A stretch of 64,000 nucleotides of DNA from Moraxella osloensis (GCF_001553955.1 NZ_CP014234.1:2232001-2296000), one strand, 5' to 3'. Positions 10,919 to 20,750 are shown, counted from the first letter of the stretch. Notes: generated by a model from the letters alone, not told the origin. Translations and numbers: made by a program.

Positions 10919-13900
10919 TTATTGATGGTTTGATGGTGAACCGCCATCAGGCTTATAGAGGCTCACCTGTGTTGGCTGAGTGACAGCGACAGGTTCAGCG
11001 GCATTAGGTGAGTAAGGTGATACGGGTTGTAAGTCACCATTATTGCCGTCATTGGGGTCATGCGGTTTGTTACCTTTAATCAGTGAGCGTATCCACACAT
11101 AGAACATTGGGATAAAGAACACCCCTAGGATAGTTGCACTGACCACACCGCCTAACACACTCGTACCAATCGCATTTTGGCTACCTGAGCCTGCGCCTGT
11201 TGCCAAGAATAAGGGTACCACGCCAATACCAAACGCCAATGATGTCATAATAATCGGGCGTAAGCGTTGGCGAGCAGCGACCGTAACCGAGTCATATAGA
11301 TTATGTCCCAAATCTTGTCGTTCTTTGGCAAATTCAATAATCAAAATCGCATTTTTGGCTGATAAACCCACAACGGTCAGCAGACCCACTTGCAAATAAA
11401 TATCGTTTGAAAGCCCACGTAAACCCGTAAACAGTGCAGCACCTAATACCCCAAGTGGCACAACAAGTAGCACTGCAAAGGGAATGGACCAGCTTTCATA
11501 CAGTGCAGCTAAACATAAGAACACCACTAAAATCGAAATGGCGTACAGCATGGGTGCTTGGGCGCCAGATTTTTTCTCTTCTAAGGATAAACCTGTCCAT
11601 TCGTAACTGATGCCTTTTGGCAGTTTGGCAATCATTTGCTCCATTGCTGCCATCGCTTGACCGGTACTAAGTCCCGGCGCTGCGTTACCTTGCAAGTTCA
11701 TTGATGACAAACTGTTGTAACGCGTAAGGGTCGGCGAGCCATACTGCCATTCACCGGTAGCAAATGAGCTAAACGGAACCATCTGATTGTCACTGTTACG
11801 TACATACCATTTGTTGATGTCCTCTGGGGTGGTACGGCTCTCAGCTTCACCTTGCATATACACTTTTTTGATACGACCACGATCCATAAAGTCATTGACG
11901 TAGCTACCACCCCAAGCGGTACTAAGAACACTATTAATCACGCTCGGCGCGACACCCATAGCCGCAGCAGAATCATAATTGACGTTGACTTTGTATTGGG
12001 GTGAATCTTCTTGTCCATTTGGACGCACGCCACTGACTTGTTTATTTTGCGCCGCCATGCCCAGTAGCATGTTACGGGCTTGCAATAAGCCTTCGTGACC
12101 TAAGTTGCCTGAGTCTTGTAGCTGCAGATCAAAACCCGTTGCCGTACCCAAACCTTGAATAGCAGGCGGTGAAATGGCATATACTTGGGCTTCATTGACT
12201 TGGGTCATAAAATAACCCATGGCGCGTTTGGCAATCGATTGTGCGGTATTTTCTTTACCAGGGCGCTCATCCCAATCTTTTAAGCGCACAAATGCCAATC
12301 CCATGTTTTGCCCTTGACCGGCAAAACTAAAGCCATTGACCGTAAATACAGACTGCACAAGGTCTTTTTCTTGGGTTTTATAATAGGCGTTGACCTTTTC
12401 GATAACCGCTTGCGTTTGATTTTGGGTACTACCGGCAGGCAGTTGCACCAATGTCAACAGCACACCTTGGTCTTCTTCGGGAATAAATGAACTTGGAATA
12501 CGGGTAAATAAGAACACCAATGCCACAATCACCAACGCATAAGGAATCATATACAGCCAGCGCATTTTGATACTGCGACCCACAAATTTTTCATAGCCTT
12601 TACTAAGACGCATAAACATACGGTTAAATGCGCCAAAGAAACCGGTCTGATGCCCGCTGTGTTTGTCATGGGCTTTAGTGCGTTTGAGGATAGTCGCACA
12701 TAGGGCAGGGGTGAAAATCAAGGCAACTAAGGCGGATAGTACCATACTGCTGATGAGTGTCACTGAGAACTGGCGATAAATCACCCCAGTTGAGCCGCCA
12801 AAGAATGCCATCGGTAAAAATACCGCCGACAAAATCAAGGCAATACCAATCACCACTTTACTGATTTCGCGCATCGATTCACGGGTGGCTTCCAGTGGCG
12901 TCATGTCTGGATTTTCTTCCAGCAAACGCTCAACGTTTTCCACCACGACAATCGCGTCGTCGACTAATAGACCGATTGATAATACCATGGCAAACAGCGT
13001 CAACACATTGATGCTATAGCCAAATGCGTACAAAATACCAAACGTACCTAGTAGTACCACAGGTACTGCCAACGTAGGAATAATCGTTGCGCGCCAGCTT
13101 TGTAAAAACAAAAACATCACTAAGAATACCAGCGCAATCGCTTCAGCAAGTGTTCTGACTACTTCCTCAATCGACAAACGTACAAACGGCGTGGTGTCAT
13201 AGGCAACCGAGGCTTTTAAGCCCGCAGGAAAATTAGGTTCAAGCTCTTTAAGTTTGGCTTCTACGGCGTTACGTGTGCTCAAAGCATTGGCGCCAGATGA
13301 CAGTGAGATACCGATACCTGCCGCATCCTTGCCATTGTAGCGGGCAATTTCGCTGTAGCTTTCACTACCAATTTCCACTTTGGCGACATCGCCCAAGCGA
13401 ATTTTCGCGCCATTTGTATTACTTTTAAGTAAAATATTACGAAATTGCTCTGGGGTTTGTAAGTAACTTTGCACAGTCACGGTGGCATTAATGACTTGAC
13501 GGGCTTCGTCAGTCGGCATTTGTCCTAGCTGACCGGCTGATACTTGCGCGTTTTGCGCTTGAATTGCGCTGGTGATATCCGAGGGTATTAACCCATAGGT
13601 ACGAAGTTTTTCAGGGTCTAACCAAATACGCATGGCATACGCAGAGCCAAACACGTTGACGTTACCGACACCATCGACACGGCTGAGCTGGTCGACCACG
13701 TTGGAGTTGAGATAATCGGCAATATCGGCACGATCCATACTGCCATCTTCGGATGTCATAGCCAGTACCATCAAGAAGCCACTCGTGGACTTATTGACGT
13801 TGACCCCCATGCGCTGCACCATCTCTGGCAGCGAACTCATGGCAGATTGCAGTTTGTTTTGGACTTGGACTTGCGCTGTATCAGGATCTGTACCATTTTC

Positions 13901-14182
13901 AAAGGTTAAGGTAATTTGCGCAGACCCACTTGATGATGAACTTGAGGACATATACATCAATCCATCAAGCCCTTTCATTTTTTGCTCAATCACCTGCGTG
14001 ACAGAGTCCTCAATGGTTTGGGCAGAGGCACCTGGGTAGGTTGCTGAGATACTAATGGTAGGTGGGGCAATACGTGGGTACTGCTCAATCGGTAATTTAA
14101 AAAGTGCCAAGATACCCATCAGCATGATGAGCATGGCAATCACCCAAGCAAAGATGGGTCTATCAATAAAAAAACGTGACAT
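10919..14182 (-). CDS. RND multidrug efflux transporter, inner-membrane subunit (AcrB/MexB/AdeJ type)
   Basis: This proton-driven HAE1-family exporter captures drugs and other amphiphiles from periplasm and membrane. The 1087-residue product starts MSRFFIDRPIFAWVIAM and has 12 predicted membrane spans in two halves. The proton-relay pair is Asp-Asp in LLVDDAIVVVENVERL (TM4). The conserved Lys is in VGLSAKNAILIIEFAKE (TM10). Porter-domain signatures such as YPGASAQTIEDSVTQVIEQ are present. It lies 14 bases after the adaptor gene and 76 before the channel gene, so the three form one operon. The tail of about 50 residues after the last span is Pro/Asn-rich and longer than in E. coli AcrB (1049 residues). 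The closest named systems are AdeIJK and MexAB-OprM. Confidence 0.96.
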   Translation of the reverse strand: MSRFFIDRPIFAWVIAMLIMLMGILALFKLPIEQYPRIAPPTISISATYPGASAQTIEDSVTQVIEQKMKGLDGLMYMSSSSSSSGSAQITLTFENGTDPDTAQVQVQNKLQSAMSSLPEMVQRMGVNVNKSTSGFLMVLAMTSEDGSMDRADIADYLNSNVVDQLSRVDGVGNVNVFGSAYAMRIWLDPEKLRTYGLIPSDITSAIQAQNAQVSAGQLGQMPTDEARQVINATVTVQSYLQTPEQFRNILLKSNTNGAKIRLGDVAKVEIGSESYSEIARYNGKDAAGIGISLSSGANALSTRNAVEAKLKELEPNFPAGLKASVAYDTTPFVRLSIEEVVRTLAEAIALVFLVMFLFLQSWRATIIPTLAVPVVLLGTFGILYAFGYSINVLTLFAMVLSIGLLVDDAIVVVENVERLLEENPDMTPLEATRESMREISKVVIGIALILSAVFLPMAFFGGSTGVIYRQFSVTLISSMVLSALVALIFTPALCATILKRTKAHDKHSGHQTGFFGAFNRMFMRLSKGYEKFVGRSIKMRWLYMIPYALVIVALVFLFTRIPSSFIPEEDQGVLLTLVQLPAGSTQNQTQAVIEKVNAYYKTQEKDLVQSVFTVNGFSFAGQGQNMGLAFVRLKDWDERPGKENTAQSIAKRAMGYFMTQVNEAQVYAISPPAIQGLGTATGFDLQLQDSGNLGHEGLLQARNMLLGMAAQNKQVSGVRPNGQEDSPQYKVNVNYDSAAAMGVAPSVINSVLSTAWGGSYVNDFMDRGRIKKVYMQGEAESRTTPEDINKWYVRNSDNQMVPFSSFATGEWQYGSPTLTRYNSLSSMNLQGNAAPGLSTGQAMAAMEQMIAKLPKGISYEWTGLSLEEKKSGAQAPMLYAISILVVFLCLAALYESWSIPFAVLLVVPLGVLGAALFTGLRGLSNDIYLQVGLLTVVGLSAKNAILIIEFAKERQDLGHNLYDSVTVAARQRLRPIIMTSLAFGIGVVPLFLATGAGSGSQNAIGTSVLGGVVSATILGVFFIPMFYVWIRSLIKGNKPHDPNDGNNGDLQPVSPYSPNAAEPVAVTQPTQVSLYKPDGGSPSNHQ

Positions 14183-14196
14183 GATATCTCCCGTGC

Positions 14197-15582
14197 TTAT
14201 GGTTGCGCAGTTTTGGCGGTAGTTGAGCTATTTGTTACGGTCGTTTTGGTGGTCGTCGTGGTAGAAGCATTGGTCGGCACTGCGGTTGAGGCTGATGTAG
14301 ACGCCACATATGGCATGGCTTTGACTTGTTGATCTGGTTTGACTTTGGCGCCGCCCACCATCACCACTTGCTCACCTTGTTTTAGACCGCTAGTGACAAT
14401 CCATTGACCTTGGTGGGTACCTTGAACCGTAACTGGGCGTACTTGGATTTTATTATTGGCGTCAACCACATACACGGTTGATTCACCTTTGGCTGTACGA
14501 TTAATGGCACTTTGTGGCAATAATACAGCATTGTTGATAATACCTTGAATCAACTGGGCATTCACCATCATCCCTGGCAACAGCACAAAGTTATCATTGC
14601 TAAATACCGCGCGCAGATTGACCGTGCCTGTGGTACTATCCACTTTAGCTTCTTCAAAGCGAAGTTGCCCCACCATCGGGTAGGTTGAGCCATCGGCGAG
14701 CTCTAACTGAACCTGTGTGGTACGCGGTGTGCTAAGTTTACCAGCCGCAAATTGCTGACGAAGCGCCAATAACTCGGCGGATGATTGACTGATATCGACA
14801 TAAATTGGATTGAGTTGCGAGACGGTTACCATCTGCGTCGTGTCCGCAGTGACAAGCGCACCGACATTGACATTTGAGCGACTGGTGATACCACTGATAG
14901 GCGCTTTAACCACAGTACGGCTCACGGTGAGCTGATTGCTATTGACTGATTGCTGTGCGCCGCGAGCCGCTGCTTGGGCGGCATCAATATTGGCTTGTGC
15001 CACCCCGACTTGCGCCTGCGCATTTTTAACCGCTGCTTGAGCGGTACGCACGGCGGTTGCCCCTTGGTCATATTCTTGACTGGAGATAGCTTCAGTACCA
15101 CGTAGCTGTTTTAGACGGTTTAAATTGGTTTGAGCCAGCGCAAGTTCGGCTTGGCGGGTTTCTAGCCGCGCTAAGGCGTCATTATAGTTGGCTTTTGCGG
15201 TATTGACATTAGCAAGGCTTTGGTCAAGGCTTGCGCGACTAGCGGCAAGTGCACTGGAGTAGCTATCATTATTGATTTGATATAACGGCTGATTTTGTTT
15301 GACAAAAGTGCCTTCACGAAACAACTGGCGCTCAATAATACCTGATACTTGCGGCTTAACGGTGGCTTCTTGATAGGCGACAACTTTACCTGATAACTCT
15401 TTGGTAAGTGGAATCGTTTGGAATGTTACAGGTTTTACATTGACTATCGTGGGTGGCATTTGCGCCTGTGCACCTGCTGCACCGCCGCCACTTTGTTGCT
15501 GGGCAGCTGTGTCTGACTTATTACACCCGATTAATAAGCTACAACTCGCTAATGACACCATGAACCACACTGGGTATCTCAT
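14197..15582 (-). CDS. RND efflux periplasmic adaptor (membrane fusion protein, AcrA/MexA/AdeI type)
   Basis: This periplasmic lipoprotein bridges the RND pump and the outer-membrane channel. The 461-residue product starts with a lipoprotein signal peptide (lipobox LLIGC, Cys near residue 20). It then has the lipoyl half-motif (VKPQVSGIIERQLFREG), a long Ala/Gln-rich hairpin (residues about 105-215, heptad-like), the second lipoyl half (VKAPISGITSRSNVNVGALV) and beta-barrel/MP domains. The ATG at 15582 is chosen because it starts the signal peptide and GAGG lies before it; the longer frame adds 23 residues. It is first in the pump operon and divergent from a TetR gene. A Ser/Thr low-complexity tail ends the protein. 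Confidence 0.94.
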   Translation of the reverse strand: MRYPVWFMVSLASCSLLIGCNKSDTAAQQQSGGGAAGAQAQMPPTIVNVKPVTFQTIPLTKELSGKVVAYQEATVKPQVSGIIERQLFREGTFVKQNQPLYQINNDSYSSALAASRASLDQSLANVNTAKANYNDALARLETRQAELALAQTNLNRLKQLRGTEAISSQEYDQGATAVRTAQAAVKNAQAQVGVAQANIDAAQAAARGAQQSVNSNQLTVSRTVVKAPISGITSRSNVNVGALVTADTTQMVTVSQLNPIYVDISQSSAELLALRQQFAAGKLSTPRTTQVQLELADGSTYPMVGQLRFEEAKVDSTTGTVNLRAVFSNDNFVLLPGMMVNAQLIQGIINNAVLLPQSAINRTAKGESTVYVVDANNKIQVRPVTVQGTHQGQWIVTSGLKQGEQVVMVGGAKVKPDQQVKAMPYVASTSASTAVPTNASTTTTTKTTVTNSSTTAKTAQP

Positions 15583-15870
15583 ACCAACCTCATAAAAAAT
15601 AGGGAATCTTTGAAAAAATATTATAAAATAAATGCGACATTGTTGTCGCAATATTTACAATAAGACACAAAACATTAGGATGACTAAAGGATAGCTACAT
15701 TACTACCTAGTGATCGGCAGCGGTTATTTTAAAAAAAAATCTGTAATTGGGAAACCAACAATATTAAACAAAGTAAGTGTTTAAGCAACAATTATTGCCT
15801 ATTTGTATACATAAAAATTTTAAAATTTCAAAGCCATTGATAGATTTTTTTAATAAGGAAACATTTCCCC
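15583..15870. promoter_or_regulatory. Divergent promoter region, efflux operon and tetR
   Basis: This 288-base AT-rich gap separates the leftward pump operon from the rightward TetR gene. It contains short palindromes that could be operator half-sites: TGTATACA at about 15804 and an AAAATTTTAAAATTT stretch just before the tetR leader. The arrangement implies autoregulation and pump repression, as in AcrR/MexR-type systems. The operator itself is not identified. Confidence 0.5.
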
Positions 15871-16449
15871 ATGACTTTAAGTCGTAACAAGTCACCTGAT
15901 TTACGTGTTGTCAAAACCCATAAAGCCATCCGTGAAGCCTTTATTATATTGTTGTCCGAGCAGGAGTACAACGATATCGCTATCCAAGCAATTTTGGAGC
16001 GCGCCAAAGTCAATCGTGCTACTTTTTATAAATACTACAGTGGTAAGGGTGATTTGGCAGGGCAGATGATTGATGATTTCAAGCAGGAAGTCAGCCAGCT
16101 ATTTCAAGACAGGCTCAATGCCGATAGTCAAATGCTGCAAATGATTATGGAAAACCATTCACAAAAGCTCTTTGAACGCCGCCAAGAGATGCTTGCCCTG
16201 TGGAAAATCCGCACCCAACACCACAATCTTTATCATGATATGTTTTTGATGGGTAAACAAAACTTTATTGAACTGGCTAAAAAACAAAAGGCGACAGATT
16301 ATTTAACGGCGGAGGCGATTGATTACCAAGCCACCATGATGGCAACTATCTTTATGGCAAGTTTTAAATACTATTTTGAAAAAGATTTGCCAATCCCAGC
16401 CGATTTAAAGGTTGAATGGGAGCAAATGCTTATCATCACAATGAGTTAA
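15871..16449 (+). CDS. TetR/AcrR-family transcriptional regulator
   Basis: The 192-residue protein has an N-terminal TetR helix-turn-helix (residues about 10-55). It begins with RVVKTHKAIREAFIILLSEQ and continues to the recognition helix region VNRATFYKYYSGKGDL. An all-helical, ligand-binding C-terminal part follows. It is divergent from the RND pump operon, which makes it the likely local repressor of the pump (inference from position). It converges closely with the downstream hydrolase, whose stop is 14 bases away. The effector molecule cannot be inferred. Confidence 0.9.
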   Translation: MTLSRNKSPDLRVVKTHKAIREAFIILLSEQEYNDIAIQAILERAKVNRATFYKYYSGKGDLAGQMIDDFKQEVSQLFQDRLNADSQMLQMIMENHSQKLFERRQEMLALWKIRTQHHNLYHDMFLMGKQNFIELAKKQKATDYLTAEAIDYQATMMATIFMASFKYYFEKDLPIPADLKVEWEQMLIITMS

Positions 16450-16463
16450 TTTTCGCATCACAA

Positions 16464-17549
16464 TCAATTGATTGGCGCATTGTAACTAAAATGCGCGATA
16501 AACTGGCTTGCCAGTTTTTCTATGAGCGCAAGTGGCATATCGTGACCGAGCTCATCAATGAGTATCAATTGACTGTGCGCAATGTGCTTGGCAAGCGAAT
16601 AGGCATGACTAAATGGAATGAGTTTGTCTTGTTTGCCATGAATGATGAGGGTGGGCTGGTGGATTTGTTTGTCAATATCGACCAGTGACCCCGTCGCCAA
16701 AATCGCCAGTAACTGCCGCTGCGTACCTTTTGGGTAAAAACGCCGTTTAAATAGTTTTTTAGCTTTGCTGAACGCCGCTTGTTCATCAAAGTAATCGGGG
16801 CTGGCGATGGTCTTGATGGTCTGCACGAACTGCTGGGTCAATGCGTCAGTATCTTGGCTTTTGGGTAGTGGCTGGGTAAAGGCCCTGATGGCTTCAATGG
16901 CGGGTGGGCGCGAAAAGGGTCGATTGTTACTGGTGGATAATAGTCCCAATTTTTCTACTTGGTGTGGATAACGCACCGCCATGATTTGCGCAATCATACC
17001 GCCCATTGATTGACCAATCACAAAGTATTTTTTGATACCCAACATTTTGAGCAGTTGATAGGCATCTTCTGCCATATCGTACAAATCATACGGAGTTTGC
17101 AGGTTTTTAAGCGGTAAACCCAGTCCGAATCTGCCCAGTAATTTGGCTTTATAAATGGGCGAATCATGAGCAGGAGTTAGTTTTTTGTGCTTAAGTTTGC
17201 TGGATTTGCCTATGTCGCGATTGTCAAATCGCACCACCCGAAATCCAGCATTGATTAACGCATAGCAAAATTCATTGGGCCATACCAAGCTTTGCGCGCC
17301 TAAGCCCATAATCAGTACGATGGTAGGGTGGGTAGGGTCGCCACCGACTTCAACGTAGAATTTATACTTTGGGGTATGCACCTTGGCGGCCTGCATAAAC
17401 TCCGCGTGTTTGGAAGGTCGGAATTTAATGTTGGGGGTGGCAGGTGATTGAAGGGTGTCTAATACCGATTGCGCTTGAATTTCTTTGGTTTTTTCTTTGA
17501 TAAGTTGTTGTTTGATATCTGGTAATAAAGTGGGCATAGCATCAGACAT
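16464..17549 (-). CDS. Alpha/beta-fold hydrolase
   Basis: The 361-residue protein has the alpha/beta-hydrolase core. The oxyanion strand is PTIVLIMGLGAQSLVWP near residue 77. The nucleophile elbow is GQSMGGMIAQ near residue 168, with Ser as nucleophile. An acid lies near LIIHGKQDKLIPF (Asp), and the catalytic His is in LGHDMPLALIEKL near the C-terminus. No secretion signal is seen; about 60 N-terminal residues precede the core. The substrate is unknown (esterase, lipase or haloperoxidase-like). The gene is monocistronic and is followed upstream by a fourfold 15-bp degenerate repeat. Confidence 0.88.
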   Translation of the reverse strand: MSDAMPTLLPDIKQQLIKEKTKEIQAQSVLDTLQSPATPNIKFRPSKHAEFMQAAKVHTPKYKFYVEVGGDPTHPTIVLIMGLGAQSLVWPNEFCYALINAGFRVVRFDNRDIGKSSKLKHKKLTPAHDSPIYKAKLLGRFGLGLPLKNLQTPYDLYDMAEDAYQLLKMLGIKKYFVIGQSMGGMIAQIMAVRYPHQVEKLGLLSTSNNRPFSRPPAIEAIRAFTQPLPKSQDTDALTQQFVQTIKTIASPDYFDEQAAFSKAKKLFKRRFYPKGTQRQLLAILATGSLVDIDKQIHQPTLIIHGKQDKLIPFSHAYSLAKHIAHSQLILIDELGHDMPLALIEKLASQFIAHFSYNAPIN

Positions 17550-17560
17550 ACAGCATCCAT

Positions 17561-17620
17561 AATTAAAAAGCTAACAATCAAAAAGCCATCAATCATAAAA
17601 CTATTAATCAAAAAGCTATC
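17561..17620. repeat. Four degenerate 15-bp tandem repeats
   Basis: Four consecutive 15-base units lie between the hydrolase start and ispB: AATTAAAAAGCTAAC, AATCAAAAAGCCATC, AATCATAAAACTATT and AATCAAAAAGCTATC. The divergence between units suggests an older expansion than the perfect two-copy repeats elsewhere. Confidence 0.85.
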
Positions 17621-17717
17621 AAAAAATTAGCAAACTTGTATGACGATTTAATGACGTATGGTTTACCACGCATCGAATTGGACATCAAACTGATTACCAC
17701 CCAGCCCTGATTAAAAA

Positions 17718-18773
17718 TTAATAAAGCCGTTGGCTGGCAAGCGTCATCAAATCGAGTAAACCTTGACGGTATCGTGAATCTGGTAAGGTCAGTACGGCTT
17801 GTCTAGCAATCTCGCTTTCTTGCATTGCTTTGTCACGACAATACGCCAGTGCACCACTGGTTTTGACAATCTCAATAATCTCGCCTGTGTCTTGCACTTC
17901 CCCTGTCTGAATGGCAATCCGTAATTTTTCATGCGTATCACCCGTGGTCATTTCAAGCGCTTTAATCAGCGGCAAGGTGGGCTTGCCTTCAGCGATATCA
18001 TCACCCACGTTTTTGCCGAGCACCTCACTATCACCGACAAAATCGAGCACGTCATCAATGATTTGGAAGGCATTACCAAAGTGCTGACCAAATTTGGCGA
18101 AGGCGTCATTGTATTCAGGGCGATTTTCCAAAATAGCCACGCCTTGACTTGCCATCATAAATAGCCGAGAGGTTTTACCGTCAATGATTTTCATATAATC
18201 AGCTTCGGTGGCTTTGGGGTCATGCTGATGTTGTAGCTGCAATACTTCCCCTTCAGCGATATCACAAGTGCCATCTGAGAATAACTGCAATAACGGCAAC
18301 GAGCCAAAACCCACCAAAAGATTAAATGAACGGGCAATCAGATAGTCACCCACCAATACAGCCGTTGCATTATCCCACGTTGCATTCGCGGTCGGCTTAC
18401 CACGGCGCATACCTGACGCATCAATCACATCATCATGTACTAACGTTGCGGTATGCAGCATTTCAGTGATTGCGCCCAGATGCATGGCAGCTTGTGAGGG
18501 CTGATCGTTACAAATACGTGAGCAAAGTAGCGAAATAAGCGGGCGCATACGCTTGCCACCTGCGTTGATGACATGCTGACTCACCGACATGACCAGTTTG
18601 ACTTTTGAGCTTAGACTGCCATACACCTGCTTGTCCATAATCTCGAAATCGTCAGCGATAATAGATTGAATCTGCTGATAGGTGACAGGCGTGCTGTTAC
18701 TGTCTTTGGTAACCGCATTGATAGCAGTGGATGTAGGATTTAATTGTTCATTGTCTAGCATAGGTTGGCTCAA
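17718..18773 (-). CDS. ispB: Polyprenyl (octaprenyl-type) diphosphate synthase
   Basis: IspB makes the long isoprenoid side chain of ubiquinone from FPP and IPP. The 351-residue product has the first Asp-rich motif LVHDDVIDAS near residue 115 and the second IIDDVLDFVGD near residue 238. The conserved GGKRMRP (near 73) binds IPP. The ORF has an N-terminal extension of about 30 residues before the enzyme core, so an internal start is possible. It is divergent from rplU-rpmA across a 305-base gap, a common gammaproteobacterial arrangement. The chain length (C40 or C45) cannot be fixed from sequence alone. The quinone made would serve the complex I encoded downstream. Confidence 0.94.
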   Translation of the reverse strand: MSQPMLDNEQLNPTSTAINAVTKDSNSTPVTYQQIQSIIADDFEIMDKQVYGSLSSKVKLVMSVSQHVINAGGKRMRPLISLLCSRICNDQPSQAAMHLGAITEMLHTATLVHDDVIDASGMRRGKPTANATWDNATAVLVGDYLIARSFNLLVGFGSLPLLQLFSDGTCDIAEGEVLQLQHQHDPKATEADYMKIIDGKTSRLFMMASQGVAILENRPEYNDAFAKFGQHFGNAFQIIDDVLDFVGDSEVLGKNVGDDIAEGKPTLPLIKALEMTTGDTHEKLRIAIQTGEVQDTGEIIEIVKTSGALAYCRDKAMQESEIARQAVLTLPDSRYRQGLLDLMTLASQRLY

Positions 18774-18962
18774 AGCTTGGAGTGAAAATTCGTGAAATTT
18801 GGCGTGTGGTGAAAGTCGGCAAAATCATACCATACTGCCGTTTTTTGTGTAAGTTATTGCTCTGTATTTTTATTGGCGACTTGTATTACTGGGCGTCCAT
18901 GGCGTTGAGAAATGCGCAATAATTTATCAGCCAAAATCGCACCCGCATCCGTGAAGTTTTAC

Positions 18963-18991
18963 TTGATTTTAAACACTAAAAACGTTAAAAT
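18963..18991 (+). promoter_or_regulatory. Sigma-70 promoter of rplU-rpmA
   Basis: TTGATT and TAAAAT boxes are separated by exactly 17 bases, 87 bases upstream of the rplU start. The rest of the 18774-19078 gap holds the divergent ispB upstream region and no gene that I can see. Confidence 0.65.
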
Positions 18992-19078
18992 CGCGACCTT
19001 ATATTTCCCTGTGTATCCGTCGTAGAAGTGTTATCGCCCTTGGTAGCCACGGTGTACGGGTTTATTGGAGCAACCAAG

Positions 19079-19390
19079 ATGTATGCAGTAATCAAAAGTG
19101 GTGGTAAACAACATCGCGTCGTTCAAGATGAATTTTTAAAAGTTGAATTACTAAAAGCTGAAAAAGGCGATACCATCAAAATTGAAGACGTTTTAATGGT
19201 CGTTGATGGCAGCGATATCAAAATTGGTCAACCTGTGGTTGCCGGTGCAGTGGTCGAAGCTGAAGTAGTAGAACATGGTCGTGGCGAGAAAGTACGTATT
19301 GTCAAACACAAACGTCGTAAACACTATCATAAAGAACAAGGTCACCGTCAATGGTATACTTTGTTAAAAATCAAAGCAATCACTGCTTAA
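19079..19390 (+). CDS. rplU: 50S ribosomal protein L21
   Basis: L21 is an early-assembly protein of the large ribosomal subunit that binds 23S rRNA. The 103-residue product starts [14 protein letters not shown] and has the conserved basic segment [23 protein letters not shown] near the C-terminus. The start at 19079 gives exactly the family length and has a GGAG box upstream; the frame is open further upstream, but that extension is not protein-like. It is first in an operon with rpmA, 40 bases apart. Confidence 0.98.
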   Translation: MYAVIKSGGKQHRVVQDEFLKVELLKAEKGDTIKIEDVLMVVDGSDIKIGQPVVAGAVVEAEVVEHGRGEKVRIVKHKRRKHYHKEQGHRQWYTLLKIKAITA

Positions 19391-19430
19391 TTGACTATTT
19401 CAAACACATTAATCTCTAGGAGACATCGAC

Positions 19431-19694
19431 ATGGCACATAAAAAAGCCGCAGGTTCTACCCGTAACGGTCGTGATTCAAACCCAAAAATGCTTGGCGTAA
19501 AAATCTTTGGCGGTCAACAAGTTGTTGCTGGTAACATCATTGTACGTCAACGTGGTACAGAATTTCACGCAGGTGAAGGTGTAGGTATGGGTCGTGACCA
19601 TACATTATTTGCTTTAACTGACGGCGTGGTAAAATTTGCCGTTAAAGGTAAATTCAATCGTCGCTACGTATTTGTTGAAGGCGCAGCTGAATAA
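19431..19694 (+). CDS. rpmA: 50S ribosomal protein L27
   Basis: L27 reaches the peptidyl-transferase centre with its N-terminal tail. The 87-residue product begins [19 protein letters not shown], so it is the short type without the cleaved N-terminal propeptide found in Firmicutes. It contains [25 protein letters not shown] precedes the ATG. It is co-transcribed with rplU and followed by a strong terminator. Confidence 0.98.
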   Translation: MAHKKAAGSTRNGRDSNPKMLGVKIFGGQQVVAGNIIVRQRGTEFHAGEGVGMGRDHTLFALTDGVVKFAVKGKFNRRYVFVEGAAE

Positions 19695-19720
19695 TCACTC
19701 AGCTTGTTGTTAAACAAATT

Positions 19721-19752
19721 AACCCAATAAGTCGCACTTATTGGGTTTTTTA
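19721..19752 (+). terminator. Rho-independent terminator of rplU-rpmA
   Basis: AACCCAATAAGT pairs with ACTTATTGGGTT over a 3-nt loop and is followed by a T run, 27 bases after the rpmA stop. Confidence 0.9.
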
Positions 19753-19796
19753 TTGTTGGTAGTCAAGCATCTTAACGATTTTTAGATAGTCTTCAA

Positions 19797-19817
19797 TGGC
19801 TTGGTATTACCAAGCCA
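19797..19817. repeat. Perfect inverted repeat upstream of lolA
   Basis: TGGCTTGG-TATTA-CCAAGCCA is an 8-bp perfect stem with a 5-nt loop in the 366-base gap before lolA. No T run follows, so it is not an obvious terminator. It could be a regulatory site or chance. I see no gene in 19753-20060. Confidence 0.5.
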
Positions 19818-20060
19818 GTGCCAAACCAGTACATAGTCAAAACTTTCTTATCGCTCAGCTATTGTTACATTTGTTACAACTTCAACAACAATCATTGCAT
19901 GGGGCGTCTAGTAGGGTAAGAAAAATTTAGCGACAATATCTGTCAGCGAATTTAGCTTAACTTGTTAATTTTTAATTTATTGATTAGCCTGTTGGGCTAA
20001 TATTATTTTTGAATACTTTTTATAAACTTTTAACAATTTTTATTGAATGAGGAACCTACT

Positions 20061-20750
20061 ATGACAACATCTACCAATAAAATTATCAATAAATTAGCCA
20101 AGGCTACATTATCAGCACTATTGATTACCAGTATGCCGATGACAGTCGCCATGCAATCAGCCAATGCCGCTGTAGCCAATTCAGCAACTGCGGCAAAAAA
20201 CTTAAACAACCTACTTAAAAATGTCAAAAGCATGACAGCCAATTTTAGTCAAACCACCTCTGGCACGGGTGGCAAGGGCTTAAGTAAAGCATCAAAGAAT
20301 TTCTCAGGTACTATGGCGGTGCAACGTCCAAACCAGTTTCGTTGGCAGATTGATGGTACAGCGTCGCAACTGATTGTTGCCAATGGCAATACGCTTTGGG
20401 TGTACGATAAAGACTTAAATCAAGCGACCAAGCAAAGCGTGAGCAATCAAGTAGGGGATACCCCAGCACTGATTTTGTCAGGTGACCCAAGCAAAATCGC
20501 CAATAGTTTTAATGTGACCCAGCCGATTGCCTCAAAAAATTATTATGTGCTCTACCCAAAAAGTGGCAATGCCAACTTTAAAAGCTTAGGCATCGCTTTT
20601 AATAGCGGTAATCCTGTGATGATGGTATTAAATGATAATTTGGGACAAACCACCACTATTCGATTCTCCAATGTGAAACGCAATGCTTCAATTGCCAGTA
20701 ATCAATTTAGCTTCACACCACCTAAAGGCGTTGATGTGATTAACCAATAA
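20061..20750 (+). CDS. lolA: Outer-membrane lipoprotein carrier protein LolA
   Basis: LolA is the periplasmic chaperone that carries lipoproteins from LolCDE to LolB. The 229-residue product has a signal peptide (residues about 1-37, hydrophobic core ATLSALLITSMPMTVAM, cleavage near ANA). The mature part has the LolA opening LLKNVKSMTANFSQT, then GTMAVQRPNQFRWQIDG, LIVANGNTLWVYDKDLNQ and a C-terminal NQFSFTPPKGVDVINQ. The ATG at 20061 is chosen because GAGGA lies just upstream; a TTG at 20043 is in frame but precedes that site. It is monocistronic with its own terminator. Confidence 0.93.
   Translation: MTTSTNKIINKLAKATLSALLITSMPMTVAMQSANAAVANSATAAKNLNNLLKNVKSMTANFSQTTSGTGGKGLSKASKNFSGTMAVQRPNQFRWQIDGTASQLIVANGNTLWVYDKDLNQATKQSVSNQVGDTPALILSGDPSKIANSFNVTQPIASKNYYVLYPKSGNANFKSLGIAFNSGNPVMMVLNDNLGQTTTIRFSNVKRNASIASNQFSFTPPKGVDVINQ

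Noticed and set aside
17561-17620. Fourfold 15-bp repeat as a CRISPR array
   Set aside because: Units are directly adjacent with no spacers and are too short and degenerate.
19797-19817. Inverted repeat upstream of lolA as a terminator
   Set aside because: No T run follows on either strand, and rpmA already has a strong terminator before it.
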